A stretch of 64,000 nucleotides of DNA from Cupriavidus oxalaticus (GTDB taxonomy: Bacteria; Pseudomonadota; Gammaproteobacteria; Burkholderiales; Burkholderiaceae): assembly GCF_016894385.1 (NCBI RefSeq), contig NZ_CP069811.1, positions 1,278,501-1,342,500 on the forward strand. Direction: 5' to 3'. The notes below the pieces were generated by a model. The model was not told where the DNA came from, did no database searches, and worked only from the letters and a program-made list of their open reading frames with translations. Both the position numbers and the translations under genes were made by a program. This document shows, piece after piece, positions 1 to 9,104 of the stretch. Every line of letters begins with the position of its first letter. Position 1 is the first letter of the stretch.

Positions 1-1947
1 TTCCTGCCGGATCCCGGCTATGGCGGCTATCCCGGCGCGGCGGGGCACTTCACCTACACCATCGCCGATGGCGCCGGTGGATTTGCCACGGCCACCACCA
101 CGGTCAACCTGGAGAAGATCAACACGACGCCGGTCGCGGTCGATGATGGCTTCTGGGGCTACGAGAACACGCCGTTCATTATCAACACGGCGCAATTCCT
201 GGCCAATGACAGCGACACCGACGGAGATGCGCTGGCGATTGCCCAGGTTGCCCATGCCCACCACGGCATAGTCGAGATTCAGCCTGACGGGCAGGTGCGC
301 TTCACGCCAGATTCCGATTTCTATGGCCAGGCTTCTTTCCAGTACCTGGTCTCCGACCCGTATGGTGGCCAGACCTGGGCCACAGCCTATCTGGAAGTCG
401 CTCACGTCAACAAGGCGCCCGTGATCGAGGCCATTGAGTACGGCCGGCCGATCTTTGGCTACTATCATGGCCCATCCCCGATGATTGGACGAACCTCTGG
501 GCTCAATGGCGCGGAGCCCATCTATGCGTCATCGGAGGGCGGTCTGGCCTTCCAGCCGGAACCGAACTATTTCCAGCCTCTTTACGATGAGTCGCTGGCT
601 AAATCGTTGGCGGCGCAAGGTCAGCTTTACGATGCGAATCATGCCGTGTATACGCCGCAGCATTACCAGAACGGCATGCTGAAGCCTCTCGCATTGACCC
701 AGATCGATTCGGTCGAAGGCCTGAGAGACAGCGCCACCGTGGAAGCCAACACGATTTTCTACGATCGCGATGACACCCAGCGGCAGATGGGGCGCATCAT
801 CGCCTACGACCCCGACGGGGATTCGGCCGCCATCGTGATTTCGATTGCGCAGGGCCCACAACACGGACACGCCTACGCGAATGCCTACGTCGACACGGCG
901 ACGGGCTACCTGCGTCCTGACCAGACCGTACTCGCCCAGTATTTGATTGGCACACAGGACTACTGGCAGTACATCAGCCACCGCGGCGATCCCTACAACG
1001 GCGCGGACAATTTCACCATCCGCATTCAGGATGCACAGGGCGCCTATACCGATGTGGTCGTCAACGCCACGCACAAGGGAACCAATGCCAGCGGCGGCTT
1101 CACACCGATTGTGCTGGACCTGAACGGGAATGGGGCAGAGTTGATCGCTGCCGACCAGTCTCGCGTCCAGGCGGACGTCAACCACGACGGCCAGACCGAG
1201 CAGATCGGCTGGGCCGCGGCCACCGATGGGGTGCTGGGCTTCGATGCGGATGGGGATGGCTTGATTTCCGTCGAAGAGACCCGGCTGACCAATTTCGCGC
1301 CCGGGACAAAGACGGACCTGGAAGCGCTGGCCACGTTCGACAGCAACCACGACGGCAAGATCAGCAACGAGGATGCTGCCTGGAGTCGACTCAAGGTGGT
1401 GCAGGATGCCAACGGCGACGGTGAATTCAGCCAGTCAGAACATAAGACCCTGGATCAGGCAGGCATTGTGGCCATCGGGTTGGAGCGCAAGGGCGAGTCG
1501 CACGTCGACCACGACAACGTCGTATTTGGCACAGTCGAAGTGACACACACGGACGGCACGAAAAGCGAGGCGGCCGACGTGATGTTCGCTGGCAAGGACG
1601 TGCCGCTGCCCATCTTCGCGCTCTACTCCGAGGAATTATGCGTCGGGGCGGTCCCTGAATTGCAGGATGACCACGCATTCGCCGCGGATGCGGTCGCGCA
1701 GCTCGCCGTCGCCCACGAGGCGTCAACCGATTCCCATATGCCTTCCGCATTCCCGCCGCCCACCGAGAGCGAGATCGTACAGCGCATGGTGCTCCAGTTC
1801 GTGCAGGCGATGAATACCGAGACGGACCCAGCGGCGAGACCGATCACATTCGTGCCGCCGCACCAGGAAACTTTCACCGATGTCGTGGACCGGGTCGCAC
1901 AGGCCAGTGTCGTCGACTTGGGGATGGGGTACCCCCACACCAGCTAA
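1..1947 (+). CDS. Calcium-binding cadherin/RTX-like secreted protein, 5' partial
   Basis: The reading frame is open from the first base, so the 648 residues seen are only the C-terminal part of a larger protein. The start carries tandem cadherin-like/Ig-like modules typical of big type I-secreted adhesins (for example ITDPDGD-style turns and the motifs VAVDDGFWGYENTPF and FYGQASFQYLVSDPYGG). From about residue 365 there is a calcium-binding module with repeated Asp/Asn-Gly loops (DLNGNG, DVNHDGQ, DADGDG, DSNHDGK, DANGDGE), as in haemolysin-type proteins. No classical N-terminal signal can be judged. The secretion operon and acyltransferase directly downstream suggest this is the exported substrate. 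Whether it is an adhesin or a toxin cannot be decided from the C-terminus. Confidence 0.8.
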   Translation, partial: FLPDPGYGGYPGAAGHFTYTIADGAGGFATATTTVNLEKINTTPVAVDDGFWGYENTPFIINTAQFLANDSDTDGDALAIAQVAHAHHGIVEIQPDGQVRFTPDSDFYGQASFQYLVSDPYGGQTWATAYLEVAHVNKAPVIEAIEYGRPIFGYYHGPSPMIGRTSGLNGAEPIYASSEGGLAFQPEPNYFQPLYDESLAKSLAAQGQLYDANHAVYTPQHYQNGMLKPLALTQIDSVEGLRDSATVEANTIFYDRDDTQRQMGRIIAYDPDGDSAAIVISIAQGPQHGHAYANAYVDTATGYLRPDQTVLAQYLIGTQDYWQYISHRGDPYNGADNFTIRIQDAQGAYTDVVVNATHKGTNASGGFTPIVLDLNGNGAELIAADQSRVQADVNHDGQTEQIGWAAATDGVLGFDADGDGLISVEETRLTNFAPGTKTDLEALATFDSNHDGKISNEDAAWSRLKVVQDANGDGEFSQSEHKTLDQAGIVAIGLERKGESHVDHDNVVFGTVEVTHTDGTKSEAADVMFAGKDVPLPIFALYSEELCVGAVPELQDDHAFAADAVAQLAVAHEASTDSHMPSAFPPPTESEIVQRMVLQFVQAMNTETDPAARPITFVPPHQETFTDVVDRVAQASVVDLGMGYPHTS

Positions 1948-2079
1948 CAACTCATTCACCGATTCCACCACATCGGCCGCTCCGTCAGGAACGGCCGTGT
2001 TGGGAAGGCTTTACCCACTTTTGACGGATATGGTAACAATGCAGCACTTCTTTCGAGCCTGTTGGTATTGGGGGCGGTC

Positions 2080-4281
2080 ATGACTACCGCGCCGCTTCGA
2101 CCCAATCTGACTATGCTGGCGGCGCTTGCCACGTTGCATGAGCGGCGCGCAGATGCAGAAGCGCTCGCGCGGCGGTGGGACATTGCCCAAGACCTTGATC
2201 CCGACCGCGTGCTGTGGGGCCTGCAGGATCTGGGCTTCACGGCCAAACGCGTCAGTGGCACGCTGTCAGCACTGGCCAACGCGCCGCTGCCAGTGCTTGC
2301 GCTGACCACCGGTGGAAAACTGGTCCTGGTTGGCAGGGTCAGCGACACCGTGCTGGTACAGCGCGCCGGCGCAAAGGCAATCGCCGTGTCGGCAGCCGAG
2401 TTTGCGGAGGACTTCGCCGGCGCATGGGTAGAAGCGAGTCCGAGCGTCGCCTCGGTAACCGCGACAGCCGACGCTACAAGCGGGGCTACCGCGCCCAAGT
2501 TCGATGTGGGGTGGTTCTGGCACGCCATCGGCAAATACAAGGCCGAGCTGGCGCAGGTCCTGCTCGCGTCTTTCTTTGTCCAGATCTTTGCTCTGGTGAC
2601 GCCGCTAGCCTTCCAGGTGGTGATCGACAAGGTGCTGACCCATCGCTCGCAAAGCACGCTTGTGGTGATGCTGGTCGCGCTGGCCGGCGTGGCGCTGTTC
2701 GAAGCGGTGCTCTCGGGGCTGCGCCACTATCTCTTGACGCACACCACGCAACGGGTCGATGTCGAGCTGGGCGCACGCCTGTTTCAGCATCTGATGCGAT
2801 TGCCCATGTCGTTTTTCCAGTCGCGGCGCGCAGGCGACATCATCGCCGCGACGCGCGAACTGGAGACTGCGCGCAACTTCCTCACCGGCCAGGCGCTGAC
2901 CGCCTGGCTCGACCTGGTCTTCGCGCTGGTGTTCCTCGCGGTGATGTTCTATTACAGCCCGCTGCTGACGCTCATCGTCGTCGCCTTCCTGCCGATCTTC
3001 TTTGGTGCGTCCTATATCGTCAGCCCGTTGCTGCGCAAGAAGCTGGAGGACAAGTTCGCACTGGGCGCCGACAACCAGGCCTTCCTGGTGGAAACCGTTG
3101 GCGCGATGGAAACGCTCAAGAGCCAGGCGGTGGAGGCAAGCTGGCAGCGCCGCTGGGAGGAGCGGTTGGTGCGCTTTGCCGTGTCGTCATTCGAATCGGG
3201 CCACACTGGCAACTGGACCAACCAGCTGACCAATCTTGCCAGCAAGGCGCTGACGGTGATTCTGTTGGGCGTGGGTGCCATGCAGGTGATCGACGGCAAC
3301 CTGACTGTCGGCGGCCTGATTGCGTTCAATATGCTATCTGGCCGTGTCAATGCGCCGATCATCAAGCTGTCTACCCTGTGGCAGGAAGTTCAGCAGATGC
3401 GTGTGGCCATCAAGCGACTGGCGACCATCATGGATGCCACGCCTGAGCCTGGCTTCGCTGCCGATGGCGCTGGACGCCGCTCCCTGCAAGGTCAAGTCAG
3501 CTTTGATCGAGTGAGCTTTGCCTACCAGGCCAACGGCGCCCAGGTGCTGTCGGACGTGTCCTTCAGCGTCCCTGCTGGGGAGGTCATCGGCGTGGTTGGC
3601 GTCTCAGGCGCTGGCAAGACAACTCTTATCCGATTGCTGCAACGCCTGTATACCGCCACGAGCGGACGGGTCTTCATCGACGGGATCGATCTCGCCACGG
3701 TCGATGCCACCTGGCTGCGGCGCCAGATCGGTGTGGTCTCCCAGGATTGCGCGTTGCTGAACCTGTCGGTACGGGACAACATCGCCATCTCCAATCCGGA
3801 GTTGTCCCTGCAAGACGTGATGGCCGCAGCCGAACTCGCTGGCGCGCACGACTTCGTCAATGTGCTGCCCCAGGGCTACGACACCGTGATTGGTGAGCGC
3901 GGCAGTCTGCTCTCCGGTGGTCAGCGCGCCCGCATTGCCATCGCCCGGGCGCTGGCCACCAACCCGCGACTGCTGCTCCTCGACGAAGCCACTGCGAGCC
4001 TCGACTACGAGTCCGAGCGCGTCATTCACGACAACCTGGAGAAGATCTGCACGGGCCGCACGGTCTTCATCGTTGCCCACCGTCTGTCGACGCTGCGCCT
4101 GGCCGACCGCATTCTGGTGCTCGACAGGGGTCAACTGGTCGAGCAAGGCCACCATACCGAACTGATCGCCCAGCCGGCAGGCAAGTATCGCGCCCTGTTC
4201 GAGGCCTCGCGCGTACTGGAAACACTGACGGTCAAGCACAAGGCTCCTGTGCAGCCGCTGCCGGGAGGCACGCATGTCTGA
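2080..4281 (+). CDS. Type I secretion ABC transporter (HlyB-like)
   Basis: A 733-residue inner-membrane exporter. The N-terminal ~120 residues form a C39-like domain without the catalytic cysteine, the docking type found in RTX exporters. A six-helix membrane domain follows (about 150-440), then an ABC ATPase with Walker A GVSGAGKTT (~505-513), signature LLSGGQRARIA (~611), Walker B LLLLDEATASLD (~631) and H-loop AHRLST (~667). I chose the ATG at 2080. An in-frame TTG at 2062 lacks a ribosome-binding site. The 3' end overlaps the adaptor gene by 8 bases, indicating translational coupling. It should power export of the upstream calcium-binding protein. Confidence 0.92.
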   Translation: MTTAPLRPNLTMLAALATLHERRADAEALARRWDIAQDLDPDRVLWGLQDLGFTAKRVSGTLSALANAPLPVLALTTGGKLVLVGRVSDTVLVQRAGAKAIAVSAAEFAEDFAGAWVEASPSVASVTATADATSGATAPKFDVGWFWHAIGKYKAELAQVLLASFFVQIFALVTPLAFQVVIDKVLTHRSQSTLVVMLVALAGVALFEAVLSGLRHYLLTHTTQRVDVELGARLFQHLMRLPMSFFQSRRAGDIIAATRELETARNFLTGQALTAWLDLVFALVFLAVMFYYSPLLTLIVVAFLPIFFGASYIVSPLLRKKLEDKFALGADNQAFLVETVGAMETLKSQAVEASWQRRWEERLVRFAVSSFESGHTGNWTNQLTNLASKALTVILLGVGAMQVIDGNLTVGGLIAFNMLSGRVNAPIIKLSTLWQEVQQMRVAIKRLATIMDATPEPGFAADGAGRRSLQGQVSFDRVSFAYQANGAQVLSDVSFSVPAGEVIGVVGVSGAGKTTLIRLLQRLYTATSGRVFIDGIDLATVDATWLRRQIGVVSQDCALLNLSVRDNIAISNPELSLQDVMAAAELAGAHDFVNVLPQGYDTVIGERGSLLSGGQRARIAIARALATNPRLLLLDEATASLDYESERVIHDNLEKICTGRTVFIVAHRLSTLRLADRILVLDRGQLVEQGHHTELIAQPAGKYRALFEASRVLETLTVKHKAPVQPLPGGTHV

Positions 4282-5611
4282 ACTACGTAAAGCAGAAACG
4301 CAATCGTCCGCCGAGACGTTCGCCACGGCGGCGATGGGTATCGCCAACCGCCGCCCGGCACGCATGGCAAGGATCGTCGCGGCAAGCCTCTGCGGCATGG
4401 CCGCGGTGGCACTTGTTTATGCGGTGTTCGCCAGGATGGATGTGGTGGTTTCGGCGCAGGGCAAGGTCATTCCCTCCGGCAAATCCAAGGTGGTGCAGCC
4501 ACTCGAAGCCGGCGTCGTGCGCCAGATCTATGTGCGCGATGGCCAGAAGGTCAAGGCTGGCGACGTCCTGATCGAACTGGACCCGACCACCACCGCGGCT
4601 GACCGCGACCGCCTGCAACGCGATCACTGGGAAGCCGAGGCGGAGGTGCAGCGGCTGACCGCGCTATTGGATGGAAAGGGCACCCTGCCGACCATCGAGG
4701 GACTGCCAGACGACATCGCCCGGACGCAGCAGGCACAGTTGACCAGCGCCCTGGCCGAACACCGCGCCAAGATGGCGGCGCTCGATGCCGAGGTCGCGCG
4801 CAAGCGCGCCGACCGTGACGGCACCGCCGCCAGCCTGGAACAGATTCGGGCCAGCCTGCCGCTTGTCACGAAGAAGAACGACATGCGCGAGGAACTGGTC
4901 AAGACCGGACACATCGCCGAGACGGGCCTGATCGAGACGCGGCTCGAACTGATCAATCTCAAGAAGGAACTGGCCCTGCAGACCAACCGGCTGGCCGAGG
5001 CCAATGCCGGGCTGAATGCCGCGCATCAGCAGCGCGCGCAGGCCGTTGCTGAGTTCACCGCCCGCAATTCCGCTGAGCTCGCCGAGGAGAGCCGCAAGGC
5101 CGCGACCGCCGAACTGGAGCTGGTCAAGGCTACCCAGCGCCGTGACCTGCAGATCCTGCGGGCGCCCATTGATGGCGTCGTGCAGCAACTGGCGGTCACG
5201 ACCGTTGGCGGCGTGGTCACCCAGGCACAGCCCGTGGCGATCGTTGTGCCGGAAAACACTGCCCTGGAGGTAGACGCCCAAGTCCAGAACAAGGACATCG
5301 GCTATGTGAAGCCCGGCCAACGCGTCATCACCAAGGTCGAAACGTTCGACTTCACGCGTTTCGGCTACATCGAGGGCCAGGTGCAGTGGGTCGGCACCGA
5401 TGCTGTCAACGACCAGAAGCTCGGTCCGATCTACCCGGTGCGCATCCGGCTCGCGGAGCAGGCGACGCCGAACTCGGTCAACGGTCGCAAGGGCACGCTC
5501 ACGCCCGGCATGAGCGTGACGGCGGATATCCGGGTCGACGAGCGCCGCATGATCTCCTATTTCCTGTCGCCGCTGCTGCGCTACAAGGACGAGGCCCTGC
5601 GGGAGCGGTGA
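4274..5611 (+). CDS. Type I secretion periplasmic adaptor (HlyD family)
   Basis: 445 residues, the usual size for HlyD-type membrane fusion proteins. A short cytoplasmic tail precedes one membrane helix (about residues 32-53). Then come a split lipoyl/barrel-sandwich region (GKVIPSGKSKVVQPLEAG at the first half, ILRAPIDGVVQQLAV at the second), a long coiled-coil hairpin between them (~120-270), and a C-terminal beta-barrel domain ending near GMSVTADIRVDERR. It links the ABC transporter to the TolC-type channel encoded next. The start overlaps the transporter gene, and the stop codon shares one base with the start of the outer-membrane gene. Confidence 0.93.
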   Translation: MSELRKAETQSSAETFATAAMGIANRRPARMARIVAASLCGMAAVALVYAVFARMDVVVSAQGKVIPSGKSKVVQPLEAGVVRQIYVRDGQKVKAGDVLIELDPTTTAADRDRLQRDHWEAEAEVQRLTALLDGKGTLPTIEGLPDDIARTQQAQLTSALAEHRAKMAALDAEVARKRADRDGTAASLEQIRASLPLVTKKNDMREELVKTGHIAETGLIETRLELINLKKELALQTNRLAEANAGLNAAHQQRAQAVAEFTARNSAELAEESRKAATAELELVKATQRRDLQILRAPIDGVVQQLAVTTVGGVVTQAQPVAIVVPENTALEVDAQVQNKDIGYVKPGQRVITKVETFDFTRFGYIEGQVQWVGTDAVNDQKLGPIYPVRIRLAEQATPNSVNGRKGTLTPGMSVTADIRVDERRMISYFLSPLLRYKDEALRER

Positions 5612-7026
5612 TGGCACGAGTATCCCTATTTGCCAGCGCCGCCGTGGCCGCGGTGGTGGCCACATCGCATGCCCACGCCATCGATCTGGTGGGCGCATAT
5701 CGTCTTGCGCAGGGAGGTGATCCAACCTTCGAGGCGGCCCGCTATGCGTTGGAGGCTGGCCGCGAAAAGCTACCGCAGGCCCGGGCCGGGATACTCCCGA
5801 CCGTCAACCTGAACGGCAACGGCGGCCGCCAGAACGGGCAAGCGAGCTTCGCTGGCAGCCCCTATCAGGACCGCAACGTCAATAGCTGGGCGTGGAACCT
5901 GCAGCTGTCGCAGCCGGTCGTGCGCGTCGCGAACTGGATTGGCATCGCGCAAGCTGGCGCCCAAGTCGAGCAGGCCGAGGCGCAGTTTGCGCAGACCGAG
6001 AGCGACCTGATCCTGCGCACGGCTCAGGCGTATTTCGACGTGCTGACGGCACGCGACAGTGTAACGGTCGCCAAGGCGCAGCTGCGTGCGGTGGAACAGC
6101 AGCGTGTATTGGCCAAGCGCCGCTACGACGTGGGCGAGGCAACGATCACCGATGTGTACGAGGCGCAGTCCCGACATGATCTCGGGCGGTCTCAGCTGGT
6201 GCAGGCGCTGAACGACCAGGAATCCCGGCAGGCTGAGCTGGAAAAGCTGATTGGGCCACTGCCCGACCCGCTGGCCGGCCTCCGGACCGATGTAAGCCTG
6301 CCAGCGCCCGAGCCGGCAGACGTTGGCGCTTGGATGGGCAGTGCGCGCCAGAACAATCCCGCGGTGCGCACGCAATTGGCTGCGGTGGAAGTGGCCGAGA
6401 AGGAAGTGTCCAAGAACCGGGCGGCCCACCTGCCGACGCTCGATTTTACCGCTGGCTATGGCGGGAACTACACGTCCGGGTCCATGACCTCGCCGGCCGA
6501 TATCGAGAACCGGATCAAATCCGGCACCATCGGCCTGCAGCTGACCATCCCCATCTACCAGGGCGGCGCGGTCAATTCCCGGGTGTCGGAAGCCATCGCC
6601 AACCGATACAAGAGCCGGGCGGAACTGGAAGCGGCACGGCGCCAGGCGGCCACGCAGGCGCGGCAGGCCTTCGGCGGTGTCACCAGCGGCCTCTCGCAGG
6701 TGGAGGCGCTGACTTCGGCAGTCACCTCCAGCCTTGATTCAGTGAACGCCAACAAGATCGGCTACCGGATCGGCACGCGCGTCAACATCGATGTGCTCAA
6801 CGCCGAGCAGCAACTCTTTGCCGCGCAGCGCGACCTGGCCAGGGCGCGCTATGACACGATCCTGCAGGGCCTGCGCCTGAAATCGGCCGCTGGCACGCTG
6901 GCAGAAAGCGATGTCATTGCCGTCAACGCCTTGCTGACGGAGGATGCCAGTCAGGCCACACCCGCGGTGCCTGCCATGCCAGCCGCATCGAACGCCACCA
7001 AATCACCGAACGTAAGAACCCAATGA
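5611..7026 (+). CDS. TolC-family outer-membrane channel of the type I system
   Basis: 471 residues beginning with a cleavable signal (hydrophobic ASAAVAAVVATSHAHA, cleavage near residue 23). The body carries the two homologous TolC repeats with long alpha-helical hairpins (for example ERGQ-like segments around TESDLILRTAQAYFDVLTARD and RVNIDVLNAEQQLFAAQRDLARARYD), characteristic of type I outer-membrane factors. The frame extends further upstream inside the adaptor gene, but the ATG at 5611 gives a proper signal peptide and couples to the preceding stop codon (TGATG). It completes a substrate/ABC/adaptor/channel operon. Confidence 0.93.
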   Translation: MARVSLFASAAVAAVVATSHAHAIDLVGAYRLAQGGDPTFEAARYALEAGREKLPQARAGILPTVNLNGNGGRQNGQASFAGSPYQDRNVNSWAWNLQLSQPVVRVANWIGIAQAGAQVEQAEAQFAQTESDLILRTAQAYFDVLTARDSVTVAKAQLRAVEQQRVLAKRRYDVGEATITDVYEAQSRHDLGRSQLVQALNDQESRQAELEKLIGPLPDPLAGLRTDVSLPAPEPADVGAWMGSARQNNPAVRTQLAAVEVAEKEVSKNRAAHLPTLDFTAGYGGNYTSGSMTSPADIENRIKSGTIGLQLTIPIYQGGAVNSRVSEAIANRYKSRAELEAARRQAATQARQAFGGVTSGLSQVEALTSAVTSSLDSVNANKIGYRIGTRVNIDVLNAEQQLFAAQRDLARARYDTILQGLRLKSAAGTLAESDVIAVNALLTEDASQATPAVPAMPAASNATKSPNVRTQ

Positions 7027-7478
7027 CGACCCCTACCAACACCGAGCAACTGGCCAGATTCGCCGCCGAGCAGGCCCAGCGAGTCATCAAGAAAATCCCG
7101 CTGCTGGGGCCGGTCTCCTGGCTGATGATGAACAATCCATCGACCCGGCACGCCTTCTTCGCCGACCTGGAGTGGCGTGTCATGCCGCCGCTCGTGCTGG
7201 AGCAAGCCAAGCTTTACATGAAAGGCGAAATGCCCACCGCGTTTGTGACCTGGGCCTGCCTGTCGGAAGCGGTGATTGAACGCTATATGCGCCCGCCGTT
7301 CCACTTGGCGCCCGGCGACTGGAAGTCGGGTGATCAGGTCTTCCTGATTGACCTGATCGCACCCTACGGTGGCGCCTCGGAGGTGCTGGCGGATCTGAGG
7401 CAGACGGCGCTGGCGGGAAGGGTGATTCATCAGGTGGCCCCTGAGACGTCTTCCTCTGCTACGGTCATCACTGTGTAG
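7023..7478 (+). CDS. HlyC-type toxin-activating lysine acyltransferase
   Basis: 151 residues with the family hallmarks: LLGPVSWLMM near the N-terminus, ADLEWRVMPPLVL, a FVTWACLSE segment, WKSGDQVFLIDLIAPYGG with the conserved Asp, and a C-terminal beta stretch. HlyC proteins transfer an acyl chain from acyl carrier protein to internal lysines of RTX proteins in the cytosol before secretion. The ATG overlaps the channel stop codon by four bases, so it belongs to the secretion operon. In HlyC and CyaC the catalytic histidine lies in an SPxHR motif. Here the matching stretch reads NPSTRHAFF, with Thr at that position and a His two residues later. Family membership is clear; activity is uncertain. 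Confidence 0.85.
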   Translation: MTTPTNTEQLARFAAEQAQRVIKKIPLLGPVSWLMMNNPSTRHAFFADLEWRVMPPLVLEQAKLYMKGEMPTAFVTWACLSEAVIERYMRPPFHLAPGDWKSGDQVFLIDLIAPYGGASEVLADLRQTALAGRVIHQVAPETSSSATVITV

Positions 7479-7625
7479 TGGATAGCCTGATCCGGCAGCA
7501 TGTCGAACTGGCGGCGTCCTCGCCGCTACCCCCTGCGCTGCGGCTTGCCCTATCGCCGACCCCTTCCGTCACCTAGCATTCCAGCGGGGTCGTCCCATAC
7601 TGTTCCCACAAGCCGGAGGTGCAAG

Positions 7626-8384
7626 ATGAAAATTGTCGTGATCGGTGGTACCGGCCTGATCGGCAGCAAGGTCGTGGCGCGGCTGGCGGCGCAAGGGCAT
7701 GAGGTGATTGCCGCGTCGCCAAAGACCGGCGTGAACGCGCTGACCGGCGAAGGCCTGGCCGAGGCGCTGGCCGGCGCGCAGGTGGTGGTGGATGTCGCCA
7801 ACTCACCCTCGTTCGAGGACAATGCGGTACTCGATTTTTTCCAGACCTCCGGGCGCAACCTGGCGGCCGCGGAGAAGGCCGCGGGCGTCGGCCACCATGT
7901 GGCACTGTCCGTGGTCGGCACGGACAAGCTGTCGCAGAGCGGTTACTTCCGCGCGAAGATCGCCCAGGAAGCCCAGATCCGGGACGCGGGCATTCCCTAT
8001 ACCATCGTCCGGTCCACGCAGTTCCTCGAATTCCTGGGCGGCATCGCCCACTCCGGGGCGGAAGGCGATGTGGTGCGTTTATCCGCCGCGCTGATCCAGC
8101 CCATCGCGTCCGATGATGTTGCCGAGGCGGTTGCGGACCATGCGCTGGCCGACCCGGTGAATGGCATGGTCGATATTGCCGGCCCCGAAAGATTCCGCAT
8201 GGACGAACTGGTGCAGCGCTATCTGGAGGCCACCGCCGATCCGCGCAAGGTCGTGACGGATCCGGAAGCCCGGTATTTCGGCGCCGAACTCAAGGACGAT
8301 ACGCTGGTGCCGGAGGGCGCCGCCTGGCTGGGCAAGACCACCTTCGAAGCATGGATGGCGCAAAGCCGCGGCGCACAGCGCTGA
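7626..8384 (+). CDS. Atypical SDR / NmrA-like NAD(P)-binding protein
   Basis: 252 residues. The N-terminal Rossmann fold has GGTGLIGSKV (residues ~7-16), followed by VVDVANSPSFED, typical of atypical SDR or NmrA-like proteins that bind NAD(P) and often act as redox sensors or isomerases. The catalytic YxxxK motif of classical SDRs is absent at the expected place, so a true dehydrogenase role is doubtful. The start is set at the ATG at 7626, seven bases after a GGAGGT ribosome-binding site. Earlier in-frame codons have none. It converges with the uraD-like gene and appears monocistronic. Confidence 0.85.
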   Translation: MKIVVIGGTGLIGSKVVARLAAQGHEVIAASPKTGVNALTGEGLAEALAGAQVVVDVANSPSFEDNAVLDFFQTSGRNLAAAEKAAGVGHHVALSVVGTDKLSQSGYFRAKIAQEAQIRDAGIPYTIVRSTQFLEFLGGIAHSGAEGDVVRLSAALIQPIASDDVAEAVADHALADPVNGMVDIAGPERFRMDELVQRYLEATADPRKVVTDPEARYFGAELKDDTLVPEGAAWLGKTTFEAWMAQSRGAQR

Positions 8385-8447
8385 AAGCCGGGATGCGCGG
8401 CTGGCCTGGATCGCCCGACGGCCTGCGTCCCGCGCCCGTCAAGGCAT

Positions 8448-8972
8448 TCAGGCCAGCGTACCAAGCCGTGCCTGCAGCCGCCCGCGCGTGATCGCGCCGA
8501 TCTGTGCCAGCGCCTCATCCAGCTCCTGCTGCGTGCTGCGATCGATACGGCGTTCCAGTGCGGCAAAGATGCCTTCGCGCGTGTAGTGCCGCACGCAGAT
8601 GATGAAGGGAAAGCCGTGCCGCGCGTGGTAAGCGGCATTCATGCGGTCGAGCGCGGCTTCCTGCTGCGCCGACATCGCGTCCAGCCCCGCGCTCTTCTGC
8701 TCGGCATTGGAATCCGCCGTCATGGTGCCGGCGCGGATATTCGCGGCCGACAGCATCGGATGCAGGTTGAGGAAATCGCATTGGGCTTTCGCATCCAGCT
8801 TGCGGATGACATCCATCATCGCATCGTGCAGCGCGCTGGCCGATGCAAAGGGCCGTTGCGCCCAGGCGCGTTCGGCGGCCAGCGGAAAATGTTCGAACAC
8901 GCTGCCGAACGCGTGCGTGAAGCCGGACTGGTCCAGCGCATTGACCGGCGCCAGATCGAGTGACTGTGACAT
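8448..8972 (-). CDS. uraD: 2-oxo-4-hydroxy-4-carboxy-5-ureidoimidazoline (OHCU) decarboxylase
   Basis: 174 residues matching the OHCU decarboxylase family: an all-helical protein with FEHFPLAAERAWAQRPF near the N-terminus, LNLHPMLSAANI around the substrate-site His, and the signature FPFIICVRHYTREGI toward the C-terminus. The enzyme converts OHCU to S-allantoin, the last step of urate oxidation. The start is the ATG at 8972 behind GGGAGGAGAG. The longer frame lacks support. Genes for hydroxyisourate hydrolase, the preceding pathway step, lie about 3 kb away across a LysR regulator and a carrier, consistent with a ureide gene block. Confidence 0.9.
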   Translation of the reverse strand: MSQSLDLAPVNALDQSGFTHAFGSVFEHFPLAAERAWAQRPFASASALHDAMMDVIRKLDAKAQCDFLNLHPMLSAANIRAGTMTADSNAEQKSAGLDAMSAQQEAALDRMNAAYHARHGFPFIICVRHYTREGIFAALERRIDRSTQQELDEALAQIGAITRGRLQARLGTLA

Positions 8973-9104
8973 GGACTGCTCTCCTCCCGTTAGGCCCGCT
9001 GCGCAGGCCAGGCATGGAAACCGAATACGGGCCGAGTATAGAAAGCAGGCATGAGCGCGGCGAGGGGCGCGGCCATATAAGACGCATAACAAAATCCGAT
9101 ACCG

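Noticed and set aside
1948..2079. TTG at 2062 as start of the ABC transporter
   Set aside because: No ribosome-binding site before it. The ATG at 2080 begins the expected N-terminal domain.
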